Numbered from the stretch's first letter, positions 1-8,869 are shown. The stretch is DNA of 64,000 bases from Streptomyces sp. 378 (GCF_030124145.1 NZ_JASKMS010000010.1:124001-188000); one strand, 5' to 3'. Made by a program: numbers and translations. The notes: generated by a model from the letters alone, not told the origin.

Positions 1-187
1 CGTAAAGTCCGCCCTTGTCACCGAAGTGCCGGTAGAGGATCGGCTTGGTGATGCCGGCCTCCGCCGCGATCGCGTTCATCGAGGCCTGCGGGCCGTCGCG
101 CAGCACCACCCGGTCGGCGGCTTCCAGCAGCTCACGCCGACGGCGGTCGGCGGACCGTTGCTGATCGGTCCGCTGCGTGGTGTCCAT
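1..187 (-). CDS. TetR/AcrR family transcriptional regulator (N-terminal part only)
   Basis: Only the first 62 codons lie in the window; the rest is beyond the left edge. They encode an arginine-rich N-terminus and a TetR-type helix-turn-helix, with the segments 'AIAAEAGITKPILYRHFGDK' and 'LLEAADRVVL' matching the family's DNA-binding helices. The ATG at 187 is preceded by a GGGGAG ribosome binding site about 7 bases upstream. The gene diverges from an acyl-CoA dehydrogenase at 360, and the 172-base gap holds two inverted repeats. The inference is that it represses itself and the dehydrogenase, possibly with an acyl-CoA-type ligand. The ligand-binding domain is not visible, so the effector is unknown. 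Confidence 0.85.
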   Translation of the reverse strand, partial: MDTTQRTDQQRSADRRRRELLEAADRVVLRDGPQASMNAIAAEAGITKPILYRHFGDKGGLY

Positions 188-265
188 GTGCTCTCCCCAC
201 CCGTGCTGTTTCGCTGACGCCTGCGCAAACTAACACTGAAGCATGCGCGGGAGACCGGACGGGTG

Positions 266-277
266 CCGACCGGTCGG
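266..277. promoter_or_regulatory. 12-bp perfect palindrome CCGACCGGTCGG, possible TetR operator
   Basis: CCGACCGGTCGG is an exact palindrome in the gap between the TetR gene and the acyl-CoA dehydrogenase. A related half-site, CCGTCGGTAAC, follows at about 298-308. A TTGACT hexamer at 284-289 could be the -35 element of the dehydrogenase promoter. The role is inferred from position only. Confidence 0.45.
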
Positions 278-314
278 TAGGAGTTGACTTCGACTACCCG
301 TCGGTAACAGACTG

Positions 315-333
315 ATGTTACCGCAAGTAACAT
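315..333. promoter_or_regulatory. 19-bp inverted repeat ATGTTAC-N5-GTAACAT, candidate operator
   Basis: Two perfect 7-base arms (ATGTTAC and GTAACAT) flank CGCAA. The repeat sits 27 bases before the dehydrogenase ATG at 360, just downstream of a possible promoter. That is a classic place for TetR repression of the divergent pair. It is AT-richer than its surroundings. Confidence 0.6.
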
Positions 334-359
334 GCACGTGTGCCGCTGGAGGGGACGAC

Positions 360-1583
360 ATGGCCGAGTTCACCATGGAGCTCAACGACGAACAGAAGGA
401 GGTCCGGGACTGGCTGCACGGCTTCGCGGCCGATGTGATCCGCCCCGCGGCCGCCGAATGGGACGAGCGTGAGGAGACTCCCTGGCCGGTCATCCAGGAG
501 GCCGCCAAGGTCGGCATCTACTCCCTGGACTTCTACGCCCAGCAGTACTTCGACCCCACCGGTCTCGGCATCCCCATGGCCATGGAGGAGCTGTTCTGGG
601 GCGACGCGGGCATAGCCCTCTCCATCGTCGGCACCGGTCTCGCCGCGGTCGGCGTCCTCGCCAACGGCACCGAGGAGCAGATCGGCACCTGGATCCCCCA
701 GATGTACGGCGACGCCGACGATGTCAAGGTCGCCGCGTTCTGCTCCTCCGAGCCCGACGCCGGCTCGGACGTCGCCTCCATGCGCACCCGCGCCGTGTAC
801 GACGAGGCCAAGGACGAGTGGGTGCTCAACGGCACCAAGACCTGGGCGACCAACGGCGGCATCGCCAACGTCCACGTCGTCGTCGCGGTCGTCGACCCCG
901 AGCTCGGCTCCAAGGGGCACGCCTCCTTCATCGTCCCGCCGGGGACGCCGGGGCTGGCTCAGGGCCAGAAGTTCAAGAAGCACGGCATCCGCGCCTCGCA
1001 CACCGCCGAGGTGATCCTCGACAACGTGCGCGTCCCCGGCTCCTGCCTGCTCGGCGGCAAGGAGAAGCTGGACGAGCGGCTGGCCCGCGCACGGGAGAAG
1101 GCCCAGCAGGGCGGGAGGGTGAAGAACGCGGCGATGGCCACGTTCGAGGCCTCGCGTCCCGCGGTCGGCGCCATGGCGGTCGGCACCGCCCGCGCCGCCT
1201 ACGAGGTCGCCCTCGACTACGCCGTTACGCGCGAGCAGTTCGGGCGCCCGATCATCGACAACCAGGGCGTCGCCTTCCAGCTCGCGGACATGCGGACGTC
1301 CATCGACGCGGCCCGCCTGCTGGTGTGGCGCGCGTCCTGGATGGCGGTCAACGGCAAGCCGTTCACCGCTGCCGAGGGCTCGATGTCCAAGCTGTTCGCG
1401 AGCGAGACGGCCAAGAGCGTCACGGCCCGGGCCATCCAGATCCTCGGCGGCAACGGCTACACCCGCGAGTACCCCGTCGAGCGGATGCACCGCGACGCGG
1501 CCATCTACACCATCTTCGAGGGCACGAGCGAGATCCAGCGGCTGGTCATCGCCCGGACCCTGGCCGGGGTGCCCATCCGCTAA
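360..1583 (+). CDS. acyl-CoA dehydrogenase
   Basis: A 407-residue flavoprotein of the acyl-CoA dehydrogenase family, which makes 2-enoyl-CoA and passes electrons to ETF. All three domains are present: helical N-terminus ('[17 protein letters not shown]'), middle beta domain ('[14 protein letters not shown]', '[10 protein letters not shown]') and C-terminal helical domain. The catalytic base lies in '[10 protein letters not shown]' near the end. A region around residues 235-255, rich in Lys/Arg, is a small insertion. The start at 360 was chosen over an upstream ATG at 315 because GGAGGGG precedes it by about 6 bases and the upstream extension lies inside the inverted repeat. It overlaps the convergent cupin gene by 4 bases. 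Substrate not determinable. Confidence 0.93.
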   Translation: MAEFTMELNDEQKEVRDWLHGFAADVIRPAAAEWDEREETPWPVIQEAAKVGIYSLDFYAQQYFDPTGLGIPMAMEELFWGDAGIALSIVGTGLAAVGVLANGTEEQIGTWIPQMYGDADDVKVAAFCSSEPDAGSDVASMRTRAVYDEAKDEWVLNGTKTWATNGGIANVHVVVAVVDPELGSKGHASFIVPPGTPGLAQGQKFKKHGIRASHTAEVILDNVRVPGSCLLGGKEKLDERLARAREKAQQGGRVKNAAMATFEASRPAVGAMAVGTARAAYEVALDYAVTREQFGRPIIDNQGVAFQLADMRTSIDAARLLVWRASWMAVNGKPFTAAEGSMSKLFASETAKSVTARAIQILGGNGYTREYPVERMHRDAAIYTIFEGTSEIQRLVIARTLAGVPIR

Positions 1584-2101
1584 CGGTGTCTCAGCGGCGT
1601 CAGCTGCTCGATGTCGTACCGCGCCCGCAGCTCCTGGATCGCGGAGTGGTCCGGCGGGCCCCCGGCGCCGAGGATCTCCAGCAGTTCCTCGAAATACCGC
1701 TCGTGATCCGGCGGCGGACTCGCCTGGAAGAACACCTTCGCGGGCTCCTCCGTCGGGTTGGCGAAGGCGTGCGGGCACCCCGGGGGCACGACGATCACCG
1801 TTCCCGGTGTCGCCCGTACCACCCGGTTGCCCGAACGGGACTCCCACTGCTGCCAGCGGTCGGGAGTGCGGACCCGAGGCTCGAAGGCGAGGACGTCCAG
1901 CTCGCCCTCGAGGACGTAGAACAACTCCTCGCTGCGGGTGTGCACATGGGCGCCCACGTCGAAGCCCGGGGGCACGACCACCTCGAAGGTGGAGGCCGCC
2001 CGGGAATGCGTGCCGGTCACCTTGAACGTGACGTGCTGGGCGGGGGCCGCCATCACCCGGCCGTGCCCCGGGGGGACGAGCAGCCCTTCCGTCGCCGTCA
2101 T
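1580..2101 (-). CDS. cupin-domain protein, MomA-like quinone-forming oxygenase candidate
   Basis: A 173-residue single-cupin protein. The first cupin motif is visible around residues 50-70 ('[17 protein letters not shown]'), giving the metal-binding His/His/Glu pattern, and the second around residues 100-112 ('[10 protein letters not shown]'). It is 74 bases downstream of rppA on the same strand. Known precedent: in Streptomyces antibioticus a small cupin, MomA, sits beside rppA and oxidises 1,3,6,8-tetrahydroxynaphthalene to flaviolin. Inference: this gene does the same step. Other cupins have many unrelated roles, so the family is sure but the reaction is not. It ends tail-to-tail with the acyl-CoA dehydrogenase, overlapping 4 bases. 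Confidence 0.8.
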   Translation of the reverse strand: MTATEGLLVPPGHGRVMAAPAQHVTFKVTGTHSRAASTFEVVVPPGFDVGAHVHTRSEELFYVLEGELDVLAFEPRVRTPDRWQQWESRSGNRVVRATPGTVIVVPPGCPHAFANPTEEPAKVFFQASPPPDHERYFEELLEILGAGGPPDHSAIQELRARYDIEQLTPLRHR

Positions 2102-2108
2102 CGCCCGC

Positions 2109-2174
2109 TCACCGCGTCACGGGCAGGGGGCGGGATCCCGGTGATCGTGTCTCCGTGATCGTCTCCTCGCTCAT
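2109..2174 (-). CDS. possible 21-codon mini-ORF between rppA and the cupin gene
   Basis: An ATG at 2174 lies 2 bases beyond the rppA stop codon (TGA at 2178-2176), and a purine-rich GCGAGG sits just upstream, within the end of rppA. The reading frame gives MSEETITETRSPG... and ends 8 bases before the cupin ATG. It could couple translation of the cupin gene to rppA, or be chance. It has no recognisable homologue. Confidence 0.25.
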   Translation of the reverse strand: MSEETITETRSPGSRPLPVTR

Positions 2175-2175
2175 G

Positions 2176-3237
2176 TCACCTCGCCTCGTCCCCGCTGTGC
2201 CAGCGCGCCAGGGCCATCTCGGCGGTGATACCGGGTCCGAACCCCGCGAGCAGCCCGCGGGCCCGGTCCCCGGGGCCGCCCTCGTCGAACAGCCGGCGCA
2301 GCGCGTCCAGGACGACGGCGCTGGCGATGTTGCCGTACTCGGTGAGCGTGGCCCGGCTGAAGCGGAAGGCGTGCGGGTCGACGCGCAGGAAGGTGCTGAG
2401 GTCGTCGAGGATGCGGGGCCCACCCGCGTGCACGATGTAGAAGTCCAGGTCGGAGGCGTCCCATCCCTGGTCGCCCGCCAGGTCCCGCAGCACCGGGGCG
2501 AGCGGCTCCATCGTGCCCGGCACGCGCTTGTCGAGCAGGAAGTGGAAGCCGGTTTCCCGGACGTCGTACATGATCCACTCCTCGGTCTTGGGGATCAGGT
2601 ACGAGCCGTTGCGCTCCAGGAGGACTCCCTCGCCGCCGCGGCCGCGGACCACGGCGGCGGCCACGCCGTCACCGAACAGGCCGTTCGACAGCAGGGAGCC
2701 GACACCGATGTCGGTCGGCTGGTAGCACAGCGAGCAGAACTCGCAGGCCACGATCAGCGCGTTGGCGTCGGGGTACGCCGTGCAGAAGTCGTGGGCCCGG
2801 TTGACGGCCGCGCCGCCGGCCGCACATCCCAGCTGGGCGATCGGCAGCTGACGGGTGGTCGGGTCGAATCCCATCTCGTTGATGAGCCACGCCGTGAGCG
2901 AGGGCATCATGAAGCCCGTGCACGACACGTAGACGAGCAGATCCACCTCGGTGGCGAGCAGTTCCGCGTCGTCCAGTGCCCGCTGGACGACCGCGGGCAC
3001 CCGGGCCTTCGCCTCGGCCTCGTAGAGCTTGTTGCGGTCCGCGAATCCGGGGTGTCTCAGCGTTTCCTCGATGGGCTGGACGATGTGCCGTGTGCGCACA
3101 CCGGTGTTCTCGATCAGGCGGAGGGCCAGCGGCAGTTGGGGGTGGTCTGTGTGGCGCCCTCGCGCCAGCTCCAGCGTCTCCTCCATCGTGATCACGTGCT
3201 CTGGAACGGACACCGCGGGTCTGCACAAAGTCGCCAT
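2176..3237 (-). CDS. rppA: type III polyketide synthase, 1,3,6,8-tetrahydroxynaphthalene synthase
   Basis: A 353-residue chalcone synthase-family enzyme with the RppA pattern throughout. It condenses five malonyl-CoA to tetrahydroxynaphthalene, the precursor of flaviolin and HPQ melanins. The catalytic triad is at Cys138 ('QLGCAAGG'), His270 ('FYIVHAGG') and Asn303 ('TEYGNIAS'), the numbering known for RppA. Cys106 ('YVSCTGFMMPS'), associated with malonyl starter use, is also present. Length fits the family. A cupin follows; the P450 often found with rppA in Streptomyces is not adjacent. Upstream lie two palindromes and a divergent TenA-like gene. Confidence 0.96.
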   Translation of the reverse strand: MATLCRPAVSVPEHVITMEETLELARGRHTDHPQLPLALRLIENTGVRTRHIVQPIEETLRHPGFADRNKLYEAEAKARVPAVVQRALDDAELLATEVDLLVYVSCTGFMMPSLTAWLINEMGFDPTTRQLPIAQLGCAAGGAAVNRAHDFCTAYPDANALIVACEFCSLCYQPTDIGVGSLLSNGLFGDGVAAAVVRGRGGEGVLLERNGSYLIPKTEEWIMYDVRETGFHFLLDKRVPGTMEPLAPVLRDLAGDQGWDASDLDFYIVHAGGPRILDDLSTFLRVDPHAFRFSRATLTEYGNIASAVVLDALRRLFDEGGPGDRARGLLAGFGPGITAEMALARWHSGDEAR

Positions 3238-3254
3238 GAACCGTGCCTGCTTTC

Positions 3255-3306
3255 GCCTCCCGGGAGGCCTTCGGTCCGGTCAGAAGGTGCGTCACCTCAA
3301 GAGGTG
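3255..3306. promoter_or_regulatory. two palindromes in the rppA / TenA-like divergent gap
   Basis: GCCTCCCGGGAGGC (3255-3268) is a perfect 14-base palindrome 17 bases upstream of the rppA ATG; it contains a GGGAGG that could act as, or mask, a ribosome binding site. CACCTC-AA-GAGGTG (3293-3306) is a second one. Either could be an operator or leader hairpin for rppA. Function inferred from position only. Confidence 0.4.
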
Positions 3307-3410
3307 GTCCCCCCACGATCCCCTGCCGGTACACCGACTTCGCGCCGGACTACTCCGTATCGGGCACGCCGTGCCACGCTCGTACCGACACCTCGACGAC
3401 GGAGGACGCG

Positions 3411-4076
3411 ATGACGCACCCGGCACCGGATCTGCTGAAGAGGACGACCGCGGCCCTCGCCCCGGACCCGCACGCCAACCCGCTGATCCCCCGGATCGCC
3501 GACGGCACCGCCACCCGCTCCACCCTCGCCTCGCTGGCCCTGGAACAGACATGGGTGATCCCGGCGGACCGCCGGGCGTTCGAGTTCCTGGCGGCACGCG
3601 GCGAAGCGACCGACCCGGAGGCCGCGGCCTTCTTCACGGCCCTGGCCGAGAGCGAGGCCCTGGCGGGTGAGCGACTGACGGCGTTCGCCCGAGCGTGCGG
3701 AGTGGACGAGGCGGGGGAGACGTCGTACAAGCCCCTGGCGGGCTGTCAGGCGTACCCCGCGTACGTGGCCTGGCTGGCCCTGAACGCCTCACCGGCAGAC
3801 GTGGTCCTGGCTCTGACGGCCAACTTCTCGGCGTGGGGCGGCTACTGCGCGACGATCGCGACCGCGCTGCGCGAGCGGTACGGCTTCACCGACGAGGCCT
3901 GCGCCTTCTTCGACTTCTTCGCGCAGCCGTCGCCGGAGCCGGACCGACTGGCGACGGCGGCCGTCCAGGCGGCGCTGGACGCCGGGCACCTCGACGAGGA
4001 GCGAGCACTCACCTACGGCCGCCTGCTGCAGAACTACGAGGCGATGTTCTGGAACACCTTGAGCCGGGTGCCGTGA
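3411..4076 (+). CDS. TenA/Thi-4 family protein
   Basis: A 221-residue all-helical protein of the TenA/Thi-4 superfamily; some members hydrolyse thiamin degradation products and others are unrelated to thiamin. Family-like segments include 'LALEQTWVIPADRRAFEFLA' near residue 45 and the C-terminal 'LLQNYEAMFWNTL', where the Glu matches the conserved late Glu. The Pro-Cys segment that carries the thiaminase II nucleophile appears here as 'NFSAWGGYCAT', so the catalytic Cys is missing or displaced and thiaminase activity should not be assumed. GGAGG at 3401-3405 fixes the ATG at 3411. It is divergent from rppA. Confidence 0.75.
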   Translation: MTHPAPDLLKRTTAALAPDPHANPLIPRIADGTATRSTLASLALEQTWVIPADRRAFEFLAARGEATDPEAAAFFTALAESEALAGERLTAFARACGVDEAGETSYKPLAGCQAYPAYVAWLALNASPADVVLALTANFSAWGGYCATIATALRERYGFTDEACAFFDFFAQPSPEPDRLATAAVQAALDAGHLDEERALTYGRLLQNYEAMFWNTLSRVP

Positions 4077-4192
4077 GGGGAGCGGGACGCTGTCCGCTGT
4101 GCGGCTCCGCCGTGGACGCGACAAGCCCCCAGGCGCCCGCACACCCCACGAACCACACCGCACAAGCCCTCACGCACCCGCCCACGCCACGA

Positions 4193-4429
4193 CTACGTCG
4201 CACTCCCACTGCTGTGCGCGATACAGGCCACATCGATACGATCGGCCAGCTTCGCCAGCTCAATGGCCAACTCGGCGACCGTGTCCTCGTCCAGCCCCGA
4301 TTCCCCGCCCTCCACGAGCCGCACCCACCGACCCCCCACCGTCCGCAGGAGTTTGCTGACGTCCGCGGCAGCCACCTGCAAGGTCCCGCGGTCGTCGACG
4401 ATCAGAGGCAGAGTCACTTCGCGGTTCAC
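4193..4429 (-). CDS. DUF6213-like small conserved protein
   Basis: A 78-residue acidic protein. The recognisable part begins with a GTG at 4429 (V/M-N-R-E-V-T-L-P-L-I-V) and ends 'CIAHSSGSAT'; it resembles the small Streptomyces family DUF6213 (from memory). A longer reading frame extends upstream to 4519 but would run into the end of the aldehyde dehydrogenase gene. There is no Shine-Dalgarno; TACGAT at 4442-4437 ends 7 bases before the GTG, which fits a leaderless transcript. Function unknown. Confidence 0.65.
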   Translation of the reverse strand: MNREVTLPLIVDDRGTLQVAAADVSKLLRTVGGRWVRLVEGGESGLDEDTVAELAIELAKLADRIDVACIAHSSGSAT

Positions 4430-4454
4430 AGACGGGATCGTAGCCCCGCAACAC

Positions 4455-5840
4455 TCACGCACCATGCCAAACAGTGGTGATGTTGCAGAACTCGCGGATT
4501 CCGTGCCCGGACAGCTCACGCCCGTACCCGGACCGCTTCACACCGCCGAACGGGAACGCCGGGTGGGACGCCGTCATGCCGTTGAAGAACACCCCGCCGG
4601 CCTCCAGGTCGCGCACGAACCGGTCGACCTCACCCTCGTCCCGCGTCCACACGTTGGAACTCAAGCCGAACGGCGAGTCGTTCGCGATCAGCACGGCCTC
4701 GTCGAGGTCGGCCGCCCGGTACAGCGTCGCGACCGGCCCGAACGCCTCCTCCCGGTGGATCCGCATCTCGCGGGTGATGCCGGTGAGGATCGTCGGCGTG
4801 TAGTACCAGCCCGGCCCGTCCGGCCGTTCGCCACCGCACAGCACCCGGGCCCCGCTGCGGACCGCGTCGTCGACCAGTTCCTCCAGATCACGCAGGCCCT
4901 GCTCGCTGGAGAGCGGCCCGACCTCGGTGTCGTCGGACAGGGGGTCGTCGACCTTCAGCGCCTTCATGCCCTCGGCGAACCGCTCGGCGAAGGCGTCGTA
5001 GACGTCCGTGTGGACGATGAACCGCTTCGCCGCGATGCAGGACTGCCCGGTGTTCTGCACCCGCGCGGTCACCGCGACCTTCGCTGCCCGGTCGATGTCG
5101 GCGGACGGCATCACGACGAACGGGTCGCTGCCGCCCAGCTCCAGCACCGTCTTCTTGATCATCTCCCCGGCGGTGGAGGCGACCGCACGGCCCGCCGGCT
5201 CGCTGCCGGTGAGCGTGGCCGCCTTGACCCGCTCGTCGCGCAGGATCTCGTCGACCGCGGCGGAGCCGATCAGCAGCGTCTGGAAGGCGCCCTCGGTGAA
5301 GCCCGCCCGGTGGAAGAGGTCCTCCAGGTACAGGGCCGTCTGCGGGACGTTCGAGGCGTGCTTGAGCAGGCCCACGTTGCCCGCCATCAGCGCGGGCGCG
5401 GCGAAGCGGACCACCTGCCACAGCGGGAAGTTCCACGGCATGACCGCCAGCACCGGGCCGAGCGGCCGGTAGCGGACCCGTACGCGCGAGGCGCCGGAGT
5501 CCTTCACGTCGGCGTCGGCGGGTTCCTCGTCGGCGAGCAGTTCCTCGGCGTGGTCGGCGTACCAGCGCATGGCCTTGGCGCACTTCGCCGCCTCGGCGCG
5601 GGCCTGCTGGATCGGCTTGCCCATCTCGGTGGTCATCACCCGGGCGACGTCCTGCTGGTCCTCTTCGAGCAGGTCGGCGGCCCGGTGCAGCAGCCGGGCC
5701 CGCTCGGCGAAGGTCGTCGTCCGGTACGTGCGGAACGTCGCCTCCGCGAGCTGGAGCCGGCGCTCGATCTCCTCCTCGCCCATGGCCTCGTACGTCTTGA
5801 GCGTCTCGCCGTTCGCCGGGTTCACCGTTGCGATGGGCAT
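4455..5840 (-). CDS. gabD: NAD(P)-dependent succinate-semialdehyde/aldehyde dehydrogenase
   Basis: A 461-residue member of the aldehyde dehydrogenase superfamily, closest in pattern to GabD1-type succinate-semialdehyde dehydrogenases, which oxidise the aldehyde made from GABA to succinate. Visible are the cofactor-binding region ('[10 protein letters not shown]', '[11 protein letters not shown]'), the glutamate motif '[11 protein letters not shown]' and the catalytic cysteine in '[12 protein letters not shown]' near residue 260. The C-terminus '[16 protein letters not shown]' is typical. It is followed on the same strand, 25 bases on, by the small DUF6213-like gene. Exact substrate is not proven by sequence. 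Confidence 0.9.
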   Translation of the reverse strand: MPIATVNPANGETLKTYEAMGEEEIERRLQLAEATFRTYRTTTFAERARLLHRAADLLEEDQQDVARVMTTEMGKPIQQARAEAAKCAKAMRWYADHAEELLADEEPADADVKDSGASRVRVRYRPLGPVLAVMPWNFPLWQVVRFAAPALMAGNVGLLKHASNVPQTALYLEDLFHRAGFTEGAFQTLLIGSAAVDEILRDERVKAATLTGSEPAGRAVASTAGEMIKKTVLELGGSDPFVVMPSADIDRAAKVAVTARVQNTGQSCIAAKRFIVHTDVYDAFAERFAEGMKALKVDDPLSDDTEVGPLSSEQGLRDLEELVDDAVRSGARVLCGGERPDGPGWYYTPTILTGITREMRIHREEAFGPVATLYRAADLDEAVLIANDSPFGLSSNVWTRDEGEVDRFVRDLEAGGVFFNGMTASHPAFPFGGVKRSGYGRELSGHGIREFCNITTVWHGA

Positions 5841-5916
5841 GGCTGACCTCCCTCGGAGCGGGCTGTGTCTCGACCTTCCCGCGCGGCGGAGGGGACCGCA
5901 ACGCGGGAGCGTCTCC

Positions 5917-6375
5917 TCAGGGCGAGTGCTCCGCCAGGCGGTCGAGAAACGCCGCCTGCGCCGTGACGATCACCGCGCGGGCCCGGTCCGGGCCGAACCA
6001 CGCCACCCGGTCCAGCTCGGGGAACTCCTGGAGCCGCCCCGACCTCGGGGGCCACTCCATCCGGAAGGTGCCGGGCGCGATCGTCGCCGGGTCGAGGTCC
6101 GCCTCGACCGCCCACGCCGTGACGATCTTGCCGTTGGTCTGCCGGACCTCGCCGAGGTCGAGGGCCTCGCCATCGGGCGGGGGGAGCCCCAGCTCCTCCC
6201 GGAACTCGCGGCGCGCGGCCTCCCATGCGGGCTCGCCCGGCTCGTACTCGCCCTTGATCACGGTCCACGCCCCGGCGTCGCGCCGGGCGAAGAACGGGCC
6301 GCCCATGTGGCCGAGCAGGACTTCGAGGCCGTCGCCGGTGCGGCGGAAGAGCAGCAGGCCGGCGCTGCGCTTCAC
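5917..6375 (-). CDS. Nudix hydrolase
   Basis: A 152-residue protein with a complete Nudix box (G-x5-E-x7-R-E-x2-E-E-x-G) around residues 42-64, where 'REFREELGL' supplies the metal-binding glutamates. Family members hydrolyse nucleoside diphosphates linked to another group; some act on 8-oxo-dGTP or Ap4A. The GTG start at 6375 overlaps the TGA of the DNA ligase gene (GTGA), so the two are translationally coupled. That pairing suggests nucleotide-pool cleaning or adenylate metabolism linked with DNA repair (inference). Substrate unknown. Confidence 0.9.
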   Translation of the reverse strand: MKRSAGLLLFRRTGDGLEVLLGHMGGPFFARRDAGAWTVIKGEYEPGEPAWEAARREFREELGLPPPDGEALDLGEVRQTNGKIVTAWAVEADLDPATIAPGTFRMEWPPRSGRLQEFPELDRVAWFGPDRARAVIVTAQAAFLDRLAEHSP

Positions 6376-7910
6376 GGCTTCACTTCCGGGTGCGCGGTCA
6401 GGAGTGTCTCCACCGTGTCGGCGTCCTCGGGGCGCTTGTCCTCCCGGTAGCGGATCACGCGGGCGAAGCGCAGGGTGACGCCGGCCGGGTAGCGGGTGGA
6501 GCGCTGCAACCCGTCGTAGGCGATCTCGACGACGAGGTCCGGGCGGACGGTCACGACGTGGCCGTTGTCGTCGACGGCGAGCTGCTGGAGCCGTTCGGTC
6601 TGCCAGGTGAGCATCGCGTCGGTCATGCCCTTGAAGGTCTTGCCGAGCATGGCGAGGCCACCGTCGGTGGTGCGGGCGCCCAGGTGGAGGTTGGAGAGCT
6701 TGCCGGTGCGGCGGCCGTGGCCCCACTCGGCGGCCAGGACCACCAGGTCGAGGGTGTGGACGGGCTTCACCTTCAGCCAGGACGCCCCGCGCCGGCCCGC
6801 GCTGTAGGGGGCGTCGAGTGCCTTGGCGACGACGCCCTCGTGGCCGCGCTTCAGGGTCTCGGCGAGGAACTCCTCCGCGGTGGGCGTGTCGTCCGGGCCG
6901 GACACCAGCGTGCGCCGTACCCGCATCGGCTCGGGCACCAGGCGGGCCAGCTCGGCGTGCCGCTCGGCGAAGGGCAGGTCCAGCAGGTCCTGGCCGTCCA
7001 CGGACAGGGCGTCGAAGAACACGGGGGAGACCGGCACCGCGCGGGCGGCCGTCGCCACGTCCGTACGGGAGCCGACGCGCCCGGCGGTCTCCTGGAACGA
7101 CCGGGGGCGTCCCTCCTCGTCGAAGGAGATCACCTCGCCGTCCAGGATGAACCGCTCGCCCCGCAACCGAAGGGCGGCGGCCGTCACTTCCGGCAGGCGG
7201 TCGGTGATGTCGTCGAGGGTGCGGGTGTAGAGCCGAACGGTGCCGCCGTCGCGGTGCACCTGCACGCGGATGCCGTCCAGTTTCTCCTCCACCGCGCAAG
7301 GGCCCAGCTTGTCCACCGCCTCGGCCACCGAGGAGGCGCTGTGCGCCAGCATCGGCAGGACCGGGCGGCCGACGGTCAGGCCGAAGCGGTCGAGGGAGGC
7401 GGGGCCGTCCGCCAGCAGTGCCTCGGCCACCGCCTGGAGGGACCCCGCGAGCATCACGGCCCTCCGCACGTCGGCGGACGGCGCGCCGGTCGCCTGGGCC
7501 AGGCCCTCGACCGCCACCGCGTCCAGCGCGCCCTGCCGGACCTCACCGGTGAGCAGCCCCAGCAGGAACCGCTGCTCGTCCTCGGTGGCCGCGCCCATCA
7601 ACTCCCCGACCAGCCGGGCCCGTTCCGCCTGGGAGCCGGGGCCGGACACCTTGGCGAGCTCGGACAGCCGGGCGTCCACCTCCCGCACGGTCAGGCCCGG
7701 TTCGGCGGCCGGGGCGACCGGGCGGCCGAGCATCTTCCAGCCGACGCCGATCCGGCCCTGCGGCAGCCGCCCGGCCAGATACGGGATCACGATCGGCACG
7801 TCGTCGGCCTCGGCGTCCCGGAAGAGCTCCGCGAGCAGGGCCGTCTTGCGGGACCGCGCCGACGTGGCGGCGACCTCCCGGGACACTCGGGCCAGCCGGT
7901 GCAGCAGCAT
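6372..7910 (-). CDS. ATP-dependent DNA ligase
   Basis: A 512-residue ligase of the archaeal/actinobacterial ATP-dependent type, distinct from the essential NAD-dependent LigA. The nucleotidyl-transfer lysine is Lys210 in 'VEEKLDGIRVQVHR' (motif I, KxDG). Motif III-like 'FILDGEVISFDEEGRPRSF' and C-terminal OB-fold motifs ('GHEGVVAKALDAPY', 'SWLKVKPVHTLDLVV') follow. The N-terminal 190 residues form the DNA-binding domain. ATG at 7910 gives the usual family length. It is coupled by overlap with a downstream Nudix gene. Probable role: repair, possibly in stationary phase or spores (inference). Confidence 0.95.
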   Translation of the reverse strand: MLLHRLARVSREVAATSARSRKTALLAELFRDAEADDVPIVIPYLAGRLPQGRIGVGWKMLGRPVAPAAEPGLTVREVDARLSELAKVSGPGSQAERARLVGELMGAATEDEQRFLLGLLTGEVRQGALDAVAVEGLAQATGAPSADVRRAVMLAGSLQAVAEALLADGPASLDRFGLTVGRPVLPMLAHSASSVAEAVDKLGPCAVEEKLDGIRVQVHRDGGTVRLYTRTLDDITDRLPEVTAAALRLRGERFILDGEVISFDEEGRPRSFQETAGRVGSRTDVATAARAVPVSPVFFDALSVDGQDLLDLPFAERHAELARLVPEPMRVRRTLVSGPDDTPTAEEFLAETLKRGHEGVVAKALDAPYSAGRRGASWLKVKPVHTLDLVVLAAEWGHGRRTGKLSNLHLGARTTDGGLAMLGKTFKGMTDAMLTWQTERLQQLAVDDNGHVVTVRPDLVVEIAYDGLQRSTRYPAGVTLRFARVIRYREDKRPEDADTVETLLTAHPEVKP

Positions 7911-7939
7911 GCAGTCATGGTGCACCGGGTGCGGTGCCT

Positions 7940-8869
7940 CTACACCTGGACCGCCGCGTCGAGGTCGGTCATCAGCAGGTCCCCGACGATCGCCGACGCC
8001 GCCCGGTACCCGCCGCTCGCCGCGTGCACCACCTGCTCGGCGAAGCCGATCGCGTTGCCCGCGGCCCACACGCCCGGCACCGTCGTCAGGCCGGTCGCGT
8101 CGACGACCGGATACGCGCCGAACGGCGTCTCGTGCAGCTCGGCACCCAGCCGCTCCAGCAGGCCGGTCTGCGGAACGGGGCGCGGGGCGACGAACAGCAC
8201 CGAGCGGGAGTGCGCCGTACCGTCGGTGAGCCGGATGCCGGTGAGCCGGTCGTCCTCGACCACCAGCTCCGCGACCTCCCCCGGCACCACGTCCACCCCG
8301 GCCGCGGCGAGCCGGCGCAGGTCCTGGTCGGACAGCTCCTCCTCGGCGACCGTGTGCAGGAAGAACCGCACGTCCTTCGACCACTGGGACACGATCAGCG
8401 CCTGGTGCACGCTCGCCGGGCTCGTCGCCAGCACCCCGAACGGCTGGTCGCGCACCTCCCAGCCGTGGCAGAACGGGCAGTGCAGCACGTCCCGGCCGAA
8501 CCGCTCGGCGACCCCGGCGACCGCGGGCAGCTCGTCCTTCAGCCCCGTCGCGACGACCAGCCGCCGGGCCCGAACCGTCCGCCCACCGGCCAGCACCACG
8601 GTGAAGTCCTCGCCCCTCGTCACCTCCACCACCCGGTCCCGCACGAGCTCCACGCCGTAGCGCGCGATCTCCTCCCGGCCGACGGCCAGGAACTCGGCGG
8701 GCGGCATGCCGTCCCGGGACAGATAGCCCTGCATGTGCGCGGCCGGCGCGTTGCGCGGCTCACCCGCGTCGACCACCAGCGTGCGGTGCCGGGCCCGCCC
8801 CAGCACCAGCCCGGCGGACAGGCCCGCCGCGCCCCCGCCGATGACGACCACCGCGTACTTCTCGGTCAT
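7940..8869 (-). CDS. thioredoxin reductase-like FAD-dependent oxidoreductase
   Basis: A 309-residue two-dinucleotide-fold flavoprotein. The FAD motif is 'VVIGGGAAGLSAG' at residues 8-20, and a redox-like CxxC pair is Cys131-Cys134 ('CPFCHGWE'). The second nucleotide-binding motif is atypical ('GVLATSPASVHQA' rather than GxGxxA/G), so NADPH use is uncertain. It ends with an FAD-binding 'GVWAAGNAIGF' segment. It diverges from an XRE-cupin regulator 77 bases away, which probably controls it. A GGAGGTGG site precedes the ATG. The partner thiol protein is not encoded nearby. Confidence 0.88.
   Translation of the reverse strand: MTEKYAVVVIGGGAAGLSAGLVLGRARHRTLVVDAGEPRNAPAAHMQGYLSRDGMPPAEFLAVGREEIARYGVELVRDRVVEVTRGEDFTVVLAGGRTVRARRLVVATGLKDELPAVAGVAERFGRDVLHCPFCHGWEVRDQPFGVLATSPASVHQALIVSQWSKDVRFFLHTVAEEELSDQDLRRLAAAGVDVVPGEVAELVVEDDRLTGIRLTDGTAHSRSVLFVAPRPVPQTGLLERLGAELHETPFGAYPVVDATGLTTVPGVWAAGNAIGFAEQVVHAASGGYRAASAIVGDLLMTDLDAAVQV

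Noticed and set aside
318-1847. A 509-codon minus-strand open frame opposite the first acyl-CoA dehydrogenase
   Set aside because: Shadow frame without a ribosome binding site or family motif; spans the convergent gene ends.
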